Below are positions 1-5,689 of a stretch of DNA of 6,712 nt, piece after piece; the first letter of the stretch is position 1, and each line of letters begins with the position of its first letter. This stretch comes from Actinomycetes bacterium (lineage in GTDB: Bacteria; Actinomycetota; Acidimicrobiia; Acidimicrobiales; SZUA-35), in NCBI GenBank assembly GCA_024227975.1, contig JAAETV010000518.1, positions 1-6,712 of the forward strand, given 5' to 3'. The notes below the pieces were generated by a model. That model saw only the letters and a program-made list of their open reading frames with translations. It had not been told where the DNA came from and searched no databases. Position numbers and translations under genes: made by a program.

Positions 1-247
1 CGGCGATGAGCCGGTCGAGAAGGGCAATTCCGATGAAGGCCACGGGCCACCACCCCCACGGGGGGAGGGAGGCGGCTATGGCCAGGCCGGCCACGATGGC
101 TTGGGCCACCACCTTGGCCCTCGATTCTCGCTTCGTGTCGCTACTCGCCGCTGGCTTGGCTCCAGGTCCAGCCTCGACCACCGGTTCGGGGCCAGGGTCG
201 AGGGCTGGCTCGGGGCGCGACCCGAGGCCGTGCTCAGCTTGGGTCAT
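1..247 (-). CDS. lnt: Apolipoprotein N-acyltransferase, N-terminal fragment (runs off left edge)
   Basis: The enzyme adds the third acyl chain to the N-terminal cysteine of lipoproteins at the outer face of the cytoplasmic membrane. Only 82 codons are present, read leftward from ATG at 247-245. Residues 1-45 are a hydrophilic stretch rich in Pro, Glu, Gly and Ala, ending in a basic patch (KRESRAK, 39-45). Residues 46-79 form the first hydrophobic segments around LPPWGWWPVAFIGIALL, the Pro-Pro-Trp/Phe-Gly-x-Trp-Pro signature seen near the N-terminus of Lnt proteins. The catalytic nitrilase domain lies outside the window. The ATG overlaps the end of hemE by 14 bases and has no Shine-Dalgarno, so translation probably couples to hemE. 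An alternative start is GTG at 112-110 (Val46), which has a GAGGG six bases upstream and would give a more usual short N-terminus. The family call rests on this one segment; another multi-pass membrane protein is possible. Confidence 0.7.
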   Translation of the reverse strand, partial: MTQAEHGLGSRPEPALDPGPEPVVEAGPGAKPAASSDTKRESRAKVVAQAIVAGLAIAASLPPWGWWPVAFIGIALLDRLIA

Positions 248-1427
248 CGGGGAGGGAACGGGCTACTCCCCGTCCCCCGCCTTCGGCGTGGCTGGGTGCT
301 TGGGCCACGCCTTCGGCGTGGCTGGGTGTTTGGGCCACGCCTTCGGCATGGCTCGGTGTTTGGGCCCCGCCTTCGGCGTGGCTCGGTGTTTGGGCCCCGC
401 CTTCGGCGTGGACCAACTCAACTACCTGTTCCAGGATCTCGGGATTGGTCTGGGGGAGGACCCCGTGGCCGAGGTTGAAGATGTGGCCGGGGTGGCCGTC
501 GTTGTCGGCCAGAACCCGCCTCACCTCGGCCTCAACCTTCTCCCAAGGGGCCATCAACAGAGCCGGATCGAGGTTGCCCTGAAGGGCGACCCGACCCCCG
601 GTCCGACGGCGAGCCTCGGCCAATGAAATCCGCCAGTCGACCCCGACCACGTCGGCTCCGGCCACGGCCATCTGGCCGAGCAGTTCGCCGGAGTTGATAC
701 CGAAGTGAATGGTGGGGACGCCAAGCTGGCCGAGGCTGGTCAGGATCCGTTCGCTGTGGGGAGCCACGAAGCGTCGGTAGTGGTCAGGGTGAAGGGCCCC
801 GACCCAGGAGTCGAAGAGCTGGACGACCGACGCTCCGGCCTCGACCTGGGCCGTCAGAGTGGCAATGGCCAGATCAGCCAACCGATCGCACAGGGCGTGC
901 CATAGCTCGGGCTCTGAGATCATCAACGACTTGACCTTGGCGTGGTCACGAGACGGGCGTCCCTCGACCAGATAGGCGGCCAGGGTGAACGGAGCCCCGG
1001 CGAACCCGATGAGAGGAACGTCGAGCTCGGCCACGAGAGTCTTGATCGTTTCAGCCTGGAACCAGAGGTCGGTTGGAGGGTCGATGGGACGGAGCCGGTC
1101 CAGATCGGCGGCCGAGGTGAACGGCTTCTCACATTCGGGACCAAGCCCAGGAGTGATGTCGATCCCGAACCCGGCGGCCCACACTGGGGTCACGATGTCG
1201 GAGAACAAGATGGCAGCATCGACCCCGTAGCGGCGGACCGGTTGGAGGGTGATCTCGGCTGCCCGGTCGGGATGGCGGATGGCATCGAGGATGGTCCCGT
1301 CGCCACGAACGGCGAAGTACTCGGGGAGGGAACGGCCGGCCTGACGCATGAACCATACGGGTACGGTCGGCCCAGGTTCCGACCGGATGGCCCGCAGGAG
1401 GGGGGACGCTTGATGAGCCACGGTCAT
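234..1427 (-). CDS. hemE: Uroporphyrinogen decarboxylase with repeat-built C-terminal extension
   Basis: Cytosolic enzyme that decarboxylates the four acetate side chains of uroporphyrinogen III to give coproporphyrinogen III in heme synthesis. From ATG at 1427-1425 it is 397 residues; the family is usually about 340-355. Family motifs occur in order: PVWFMRQAGRSLPEY (23-37, substrate-binding Arg29 and Arg33), FSDI (75-78, catalytic Asp77), GFAGAPFTLAAYLVEG (141-156, Tyr152), LFDSWVG (204-210, Ser207), HFGINSGELL (241-250), GVDWR (262-266), LQGNLDP (282-288) and FNLGHGVLP (317-325, His321). The enzyme core ends at about residue 340 (ELVH). Residues 340-383 are copies of a 10-residue unit, HAEG(G/V)AQ(T/A)PS, followed by a short unrelated tail. 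An in-frame start at 1502 would add 25 residues with no family resemblance, so I chose the internal ATG, although it lacks a clear Shine-Dalgarno. The gene leads a two-gene unit with lnt and is divergent from the HelD gene. Confidence 0.96.
   Translation of the reverse strand: MTVAHQASPLLRAIRSEPGPTVPVWFMRQAGRSLPEYFAVRGDGTILDAIRHPDRAAEITLQPVRRYGVDAAILFSDIVTPVWAAGFGIDITPGLGPECEKPFTSAADLDRLRPIDPPTDLWFQAETIKTLVAELDVPLIGFAGAPFTLAAYLVEGRPSRDHAKVKSLMISEPELWHALCDRLADLAIATLTAQVEAGASVVQLFDSWVGALHPDHYRRFVAPHSERILTSLGQLGVPTIHFGINSGELLGQMAVAGADVVGVDWRISLAEARRRTGGRVALQGNLDPALLMAPWEKVEAEVRRVLADNDGHPGHIFNLGHGVLPQTNPEILEQVVELVHAEGGAQTPSHAEGGAQTPSHAEGVAQTPSHAEGVAQAPSHAEGGGRGVARSLPDDPS
277..410. repeat. 30-bp tandem repeat array inside the 3' end of hemE
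   Basis: Four full 30-bp units occupy 291-320, 321-350, 351-380 and 381-410, with a partial fifth at about 277-290. Each repeats the decamer cttcggcgtg (one copy reads cttcggcatg). Units 351-380 and 381-410 are identical base for base. The unit at 321-350 differs from them at three positions, and 291-320 differs from 321-350 at two. Because 30 is a multiple of three, every unit adds ten codons to hemE (HAEGGAQTPS and variants) without shifting frame. Each unit carries a palindrome centred on its cttcg. The identical adjacent pair suggests recent slippage or unequal exchange. No other copy is visible in this window, so whether the family is dispersed in the genome cannot be judged here. Confidence 0.95.
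304..322. other. Perfect palindrome (hairpin) in the repeat array
   Basis: The sequence gccacgccttcggcgtggc is an 8-bp perfect inverted repeat around a 3-base centre. In the hemE transcript it would form a G/C-rich hairpin with a GAA loop. The equivalent sites one and two units further right (334-352 and 364-382) each carry one mismatched pair, and the copies at both ends of the array are weaker. No T-run follows on either strand, so this does not look like an intrinsic terminator. Confidence 0.8.
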
Positions 1428-1518
1428 CAGGTTCACGGTATCTGCTGGTGGCCTGTCTCTCGGCCTCCGAAGCCCCGGATCGCTCTGATTCCGCATCAGC
1501 ATTTGCCGCTGGGGCCAC

Positions 1519-1524
1519 TAGGAT
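1519..1524 (+). promoter_or_regulatory. Candidate -10 box for the HelD gene
   Basis: TAGGAT matches four of six bases of the TATAAT consensus. It would place transcription start near 1531, leaving a leader of about 20 bases that contains the AGGAG at 1543-1547. No convincing -35 lies 16-18 bases upstream. The site sits in the 124-bp divergent gap between hemE and the HelD gene. This is inference from sequence only. Confidence 0.3.
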
Positions 1525-1551
1525 GGTCACCCCCTTCATGTCAGGAGTGCG

Positions 1552-3639
1552 GTGACTGACAGCCATCCTGAACTCGCAGCAGAGCAGGCCCACATCGATC
1601 ATGCCTACCTGAGGCTCGAGGAGGCGAGAGAGGAAGCCCTTCGTCTGAAGAACATGGTCGAGGTCGGCAAGGGTGGCACCAATCAGGCCCGGTGGGAGCG
1701 CGAAGTCATCAACGAGAGCATTGCCAACCGCCTGCATCAGCTGGAGCTGGGAGAACGGTCCCTCTGCTTCGGTCGGATCGACCAGTTCGAGGAGGCCGGG
1801 GGCGGCAGCTATCACATCGGTCGGGTTGCGGTGGCGAGTGAGACCCAGGAACCCCTGATCGTCGACTGGCGAGCCCCGGTCGCCGAGGCCTTCTACCGGG
1901 CGACCGGCGGTGATCCCCAAGGCTTGGTCAGACGCCGCCACTTCACCTCCCGGGGTCGGACAGTGTTGGGCCTGGAGGACGAGTTCTTCGGTGAGGCCGC
2001 CAGGACCAGCCATATCACCATCAATGGACGTGAGCTGCGAGGCCAGGGTGCCCTCGTCTCGGCCCTTGAAGAGTCCCGGACCGGCCGCCTGAACGACATC
2101 ATCGGCACCATCCAATCCGAACAGGATGAGATCATCCGCGCCCCCCTTCCCGGGGTGCTGGTGGCCCAAGGCGGCCCCGGCACCGGCAAGACCGTGGTCG
2201 CTCTCCACCGGGCCGCCTACCTCCTCTACACCCACCGCTTCCCCCTCGATGGACAGGGGGTGCTGGTGATCGGGCCGAACCGGTTGTTCCTCGGCTACAT
2301 CGAGCAGGTCCTGCCCTCGCTAGGCGAGGCCGGGGTCGAGATGGCGGTTCTGGCTGACCTCGTTTCGGGCGTGCGGGTCACGGGCCGCGATGAGCTGGTC
2401 GCGGCCAGGATCAAGGGTGACCTGCGCATGGTCAACCTGGTCCGCAAGGCGGTTCGTGATCGGCAGCGGGCCCTGCGTAGCGACCTCGTCGTCGGTCTCG
2501 GGGTACGCAAGATCCGGGTGACGGCGGCCAGGACCGAGTCGATCATCTCCGAGGCCAGGCGTCGTTACCGGACCCACAACGCGGCCCGGAAGTTCGTGGT
2601 CGCATCATTGTTCGAAGTGTTGGCCGAAGCCCACCCCGATCGGCTGCCCCTGGAGACCGTCAAGGGCCAGCTCGAGGACAACCCGCTGGTCAAGGAGGCC
2701 CTCAACTGGATGTGGCCCCTCCTCAGCCCGGCCCAGCTTCTCCATGATCTCTACGGATCGCGGGCCCTGATCGCCTCGGCGGCGAGGAAGCTGTCCGACG
2801 ATGAACAGGTCGCCCTCTACCGACCTTGGCATGAGGAGATGGACGCGTCCCGGGTGGTTTGGACCGTCGACGATGTCCCCGTCCTCGACGAAGCTCGCGA
2901 GCGGCTCGGCCCTCAGGCCAAGCGCAAGGCCGACGACGACTTCCGCACCTACGGGCACCTCGTGGTCGATGAAGCCCAGGACTTGTCGCCTATGCAGCTC
3001 AGGATGCTGACCCGGCGCTCGTTGAACGGGTCGATGACCGTCGTCGGCGATATCGCTCAGTCGACGGGAGCGTGGGCCCACAACAGTTGGGACGAGATCC
3101 TCGAACACCTCCCCGATCGACGGCCCCCTCGGTTCGCCGAGCTGACGGTCGGCTACCGCATCCCAGGCCCATCGATGGAGCTGGCAGCGAAGATCTTGAC
3201 CGAGGCCGCTCCCGATCTGGCACCCCCGGTGTCGGTCCGCTCCGAAGGCGACCATCCTGTCTTCGTGACAGCCCCGAGCGTCGAAAAGTTGGTATCGACA
3301 GTGGTAGAAACCGCGACCGCTGAAGCGGCCCGGCCCGGGATCGGCAATGTGGCCGTGATCTGCCCCCAGTCGGCCTATGAAGGGGTGATCGAGGCGTTCG
3401 AGGACGCCGGGGTGAGGATTGGGCGGGCCCCTCGTGACGGTCTGGACCGTCAGATCACCGTTGTCCCTGTCGATCTGGTCAAAGGGCTCGAGGTCGACGG
3501 CGCAGTGGTGGTCGAACCGGCTGCCATCCTGGCTGAGGAGCCCCAGGGTGCACGATCGCTCTACGTGGCGGCTACCAGGGCCACCAAACGGCTGACCATG
3601 GTCAACGCCCTCCCGCTACCAGACCTCATCACCAGCTAG
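1552..3639 (+). CDS. helD: HelD-type RNA polymerase-recycling helicase/ATPase (UvrD/Rep-like SF1)
   Basis: A 695-residue superfamily 1 ATPase. Characterised HelD proteins bind RNA polymerase, push arms into its channels and use ATP to free it from stalled or DNA-bound states. Residues 5-35 look like the N-terminal coiled-coil arm. The stretch LCFGRIDQ (71-78), HIGRV (88-92) and PLIVDWRAPVAEAFYRAT (101-118) is the HelD-specific region preceding the ATPase. Helicase motifs follow: Q-motif-like TIQSEQDEII (186-195), Walker A GGPGTGKT (207-214), Walker B VVDEAQD (471-477), motif III VVGDIAQS (497-504), motif IV GYRIPGPSMELA (534-545), motif V LVKGLEVDGAVV (642-653) and motif VI YVAATRATKRL (671-681). 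Residues 215-470 include the charged insert (300-350) that in the family contributes the RNA polymerase-contacting arm. Start is GTG at 1552, with AGGAG four bases upstream. Length and motifs suit the actinobacterial class. UvrD or PcrA is less likely given the WRAP block and size. Confidence 0.9.
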   Translation: MTDSHPELAAEQAHIDHAYLRLEEAREEALRLKNMVEVGKGGTNQARWEREVINESIANRLHQLELGERSLCFGRIDQFEEAGGGSYHIGRVAVASETQEPLIVDWRAPVAEAFYRATGGDPQGLVRRRHFTSRGRTVLGLEDEFFGEAARTSHITINGRELRGQGALVSALEESRTGRLNDIIGTIQSEQDEIIRAPLPGVLVAQGGPGTGKTVVALHRAAYLLYTHRFPLDGQGVLVIGPNRLFLGYIEQVLPSLGEAGVEMAVLADLVSGVRVTGRDELVAARIKGDLRMVNLVRKAVRDRQRALRSDLVVGLGVRKIRVTAARTESIISEARRRYRTHNAARKFVVASLFEVLAEAHPDRLPLETVKGQLEDNPLVKEALNWMWPLLSPAQLLHDLYGSRALIASAARKLSDDEQVALYRPWHEEMDASRVVWTVDDVPVLDEARERLGPQAKRKADDDFRTYGHLVVDEAQDLSPMQLRMLTRRSLNGSMTVVGDIAQSTGAWAHNSWDEILEHLPDRRPPRFAELTVGYRIPGPSMELAAKILTEAAPDLAPPVSVRSEGDHPVFVTAPSVEKLVSTVVETATAEAARPGIGNVAVICPQSAYEGVIEAFEDAGVRIGRAPRDGLDRQITVVPVDLVKGLEVDGAVVVEPAAILAEEPQGARSLYVAATRATKRLTMVNALPLPDLITS

Positions 3640-3663
3640 GACGTACCGGCCGGTTCAGAATCC

Positions 3664-4602
3664 TCAGGTACCGGCAAGTTCGGAAACGACAGGGGCAAAG
3701 GCTTCGTACTCGTCGGCCCCGACAACGATGTAGTTGAACCCGAATCGCTCTCGGCGAGCCCGCAAGTCTTCGGCGATCTGGCTGGTGGTGCCGACCAGGG
3801 CGATAGGAGAGCCAAGGGCCTGGTCGACGGTGAGGTCGAACCCACCGGCGCCTGTCATGGCCTCGGCCAAGGCCCGACGATCGTCGGTGATGGCAACGAC
3901 GAAGGTGCGGAGCTGGAGCTCGAGATCGTCGAAGCGTCCACCGGCCCCGTTTCGCACCCAGCTGATCTTCTCATCGAACCGCTCAGCAGTGACGTCGCTG
4001 GCCACATCGGGTGTCATGGCACCGACTGCCAGGTTGGGATTGACGCCGACGATATCGGCCAGTCGGCCGGCCAGACGCAGCATGCGGGGCCCTCCGCCTC
4101 CGATCAGGAACGGGGGGTGGGGTTTCTGGAATGGCTTGGGCGTACCGTCGAGCTGATCGATGGAATAGTGCTCGCCTTTGAAGCTGAAGGGCTCGTCGCC
4201 GAACAGACCACGTAGCACCTCGACCGCTTCGGCCATTCGCTCGATGCGGACACCGGCTCGGTCATGGTCAAGGCCAGCCTGGCTATAGTCCGTCGTCATC
4301 CAGCCCGCACCAATCCCCAGTTCGAGACGACCCTCGGAAAGCAGATCGAGAGTGGCCGCCTCCTTGGCAAAGACCACGGGATGGCGGTAGTCGTTGCACC
4401 ACACGAGCGCCCCGATGCGAAGGATCTCGGTTGCGTCGGCCGCTGCCATCAGCGCCACCGACGGAGCTAGCTGGTCGTCGAAGTGATCGGGCATGGTGAC
4501 GGTGCTGTAGCCACGATCCTCGATCTTGCGGGCCAGCTCCACCCACTCGGCTCTGCTGGATGCGGCCTTGGTTTGAACCCCGAAGCGGAACGGACGAGTC
4601 AT
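3664..4602 (-). CDS. F420-dependent LLM-class oxidoreductase (luciferase-like TIM barrel)
   Basis: A complete 312-residue member of the bacterial luciferase-like superfamily, whose actinobacterial members mostly use coenzyme F420 (some FMN). Visible features: RFGVQTKAA (6-14) as the first barrel strand; MPDHF (37-41), a conserved cofactor-region turn; HPVVFAKEAATLDLLSEGR (74-92) with LGIGAGW (95-101), the superfamily hallmark; and PKPFQKPHPPFLIGGGGPRML (split as 155-164 and 165-175), then LADIVG (181-186). Overall length and motif order resemble the subfamily described as the MSMEG_2516-type F420-dependent oxidoreductases, but I could not test this. The substrate is unknown. Its stop faces the HelD stop across 24 bases, and its start is divergent from the DMT transporter. 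The ATG at 4602 lacks a Shine-Dalgarno but follows a good -10 box by six bases, which suggests leaderless expression. Confidence 0.88.
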   Translation of the reverse strand: MTRPFRFGVQTKAASSRAEWVELARKIEDRGYSTVTMPDHFDDQLAPSVALMAAADATEILRIGALVWCNDYRHPVVFAKEAATLDLLSEGRLELGIGAGWMTTDYSQAGLDHDRAGVRIERMAEAVEVLRGLFGDEPFSFKGEHYSIDQLDGTPKPFQKPHPPFLIGGGGPRMLRLAGRLADIVGVNPNLAVGAMTPDVASDVTAERFDEKISWVRNGAGGRFDDLELQLRTFVVAITDDRRALAEAMTGAGGFDLTVDQALGSPIALVGTTSQIAEDLRARRERFGFNYIVVGADEYEAFAPVVSELAGT

Positions 4603-4608
4603 GTTCCG

Positions 4609-4614
4609 ATACTA
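4609..4614 (-). promoter_or_regulatory. Candidate leaderless -10 box for the LLM oxidoreductase
   Basis: On the minus strand TAGTAT (five of six bases match TATAAT) lies six bases before the ATG at 4602. That spacing would put the first transcribed base at the A of the start codon. No purine-rich ribosome site precedes the ATG, which fits leaderless translation, common in actinobacteria. A -35 is not clear; TTCAGA fits loosely at a short 15-base spacing. Confidence 0.5.
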
Positions 4615-4703
4615 GAGGCTCGACCCTGTTCTGAATCATGGTTGTCGTTGGGATGTTATGGCTATCGGCCTGAATACGGCGGACTCGGGAATGGGAGCCC
4701 CTG

Positions 4704-5609
4704 ATGTGGGTACTGGTGTCCCTGGCTGCTGGCACCTTGCAGACGGCCCGCAATGGGCTGGCCCGCAGCCTGTCCGGCCAGCTGCCGGCGGTGCTGTTGA
4801 GCTGGTCTCGTTTCGCCTTCAACCTGCCCTTTTCCACCGTATTGGTCATGGTGTTGGCCTTGGTCGGAGATCTCCCGGCGTTGTCGGTGAAGTTCATGAT
4901 CCTCTGTTTGATGGCGGGGATCACCCAGCTGGTGGCGAATGTGGCCCTGGTGTCGTCATTCCAGATGGGGACGTTCGCCCAGGCCATCGTCATCCACAAA
5001 TCCGAGGTAGCGCTGACGGCGGTCGTCGGGGCCGTCGTGTTCTCCGAGATTCCGTCGGTCTTGGGTTGGATCGGGGTGGTGGCAACCATGGTCGGGGTGG
5101 CCATGATCAGCCTTGCTGGTCAGGAGCGAACGACCGACTGGCGGTCGCTGGTGGCGGCCAATCGAGGCAGCGCCCTGGCCTTGTTGGCGGCGGGCCTGTT
5201 GGTCATCGCCGCCTTCTCCATCAAGGAGGCGATCAAGAACCTGGACACAGTCAACCCCTCCATGGACGGGATCTTCGGATTTGCCGCCACCGCCCTGTTC
5301 CATGTGACCTGGATCGAGGTGGTGATCCTCACCGCCTGGATCTTGGCCCGCCAACCTTCGCAGTTCGCCGCCGTTGGTAGTCATTGGCCTCGTCTGGCCG
5401 GTATCGGGTTCACTGGGTTCGCCGGGAGCCTGGCCTGGTTCTGGGCTTTCTCCCTCACCCTGGTGGCCTATGTCCGTGCCGTTGGCCAGATCGAGGCGGT
5501 GCTGTCTGTCCTGCTTGCCCTCTACGTCTGGCATGAGCACAAGGCTCGACGCCAACTCCCTGGCATCGTCCTCACCGTTGTCGGGATCTTCCTAATCGTC
5601 CTCGGGTGA
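4704..5609 (+). CDS. EamA/DMT-family membrane transporter
   Basis: A 301-residue, very hydrophobic protein with about ten predicted membrane segments (roughly 1-16, 28-54, 62-84, 90-113, 117-138, 155-173, 188-213, 229-250, 253-276, 284-301). It splits into two similar five-segment halves, the arrangement of the drug/metabolite transporter superfamily. Each half ends with the family-like pattern of a helix, an acidic residue in a short loop and a final glycine-rich helix: EVALTAVVGAVVFSEIP (101-117) then GWIGVVATMVGVAMIS (121-136), and GQIEAVLSVLLALYVWHEH (261-279) then GIVLTVVGIFLIVLG (287-301). Substrate cannot be inferred; the superfamily exports amino acids, nucleosides, drugs and other small molecules. 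The start ATG at 4704 has GGGAG six bases upstream. The first 25 or so residues lack a cleavable signal peptide, as expected. It is divergent from the LLM gene across 101 bases, and 80 bases separate it from the next gene. Confidence 0.87.
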   Translation: MWVLVSLAAGTLQTARNGLARSLSGQLPAVLLSWSRFAFNLPFSTVLVMVLALVGDLPALSVKFMILCLMAGITQLVANVALVSSFQMGTFAQAIVIHKSEVALTAVVGAVVFSEIPSVLGWIGVVATMVGVAMISLAGQERTTDWRSLVAANRGSALALLAAGLLVIAAFSIKEAIKNLDTVNPSMDGIFGFAATALFHVTWIEVVILTAWILARQPSQFAAVGSHWPRLAGIGFTGFAGSLAWFWAFSLTLVAYVRAVGQIEAVLSVLLALYVWHEHKARRQLPGIVLTVVGIFLIVLG

Positions 5610-5678
5610 GGTCGCTTGGCCGGTGACTGGAGTGGTCGGTGCCGCCCCCAGTGGGCGATACTCAGGCTGCCGGCAAGC

Positions 5679-5684
5679 AAGGAG
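5679..5684 (+). promoter_or_regulatory. Strong ribosome binding site fixing the start of the ferritin-like gene
   Basis: AAGGAG sits five bases before the ATG at 5690, the clearest Shine-Dalgarno in the window. It decides the start of an open gene that has no stop within the window. Confidence 0.85.
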
Positions 5685-5689
5685 ACGTC

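Noticed and set aside
277..410. CRISPR array
   Set aside because: The units are contiguous 30-bp tandem copies with no variable spacers and lie within an intact coding frame.
6..626. Plus-strand open frame of 206 codons across lnt and the hemE end
   Set aside because: It is antisense to motif-bearing HemE sequence. Its internal repeats (FGVAGCLGHA-like) are only the opposite-strand reading of the hemE repeat array.
1462..1476. GGGGCTTCGGAGGCC (minus strand) compared with the rifamycin-associated element upstream of Streptomyces helR
   Set aside because: Both ends look similar to the 19-bp element as I remember it, but the match needs gaps and the palindrome is poor. Too weak, and from memory, to call an operator.
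1428..1502. N-terminal extension of HemE from the ATG at 1502
   Set aside because: The extra 25 residues are polar, unlike any HemE N-terminus, and no ribosome site precedes that ATG. The internal ATG gives the usual family start just before the MRQAGR region.
1129..2235. Long open frame (368 codons) on the minus strand opposite the HelD and hemE starts
   Set aside because: It lies antisense to two well-supported genes, its composition mirrors their codon bias, and no protein family is recognisable. Long antisense frames are expected in high-GC DNA.
3645..3675. Inverted repeat gccggt...accggc and a 10-bp palindrome between the convergent HelD and LLM genes as a bidirectional terminator
   Set aside because: The arms are only six bases with a 15-base loop, and there is no T-run on either strand; it also extends into the LLM coding end.
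5643..5657. Small hairpin cgccc-ccagt-gggcg between the transporter and the ferritin-like gene
   Set aside because: A five-base stem without a T-run is expected by chance in this composition and is not enough for a terminator.
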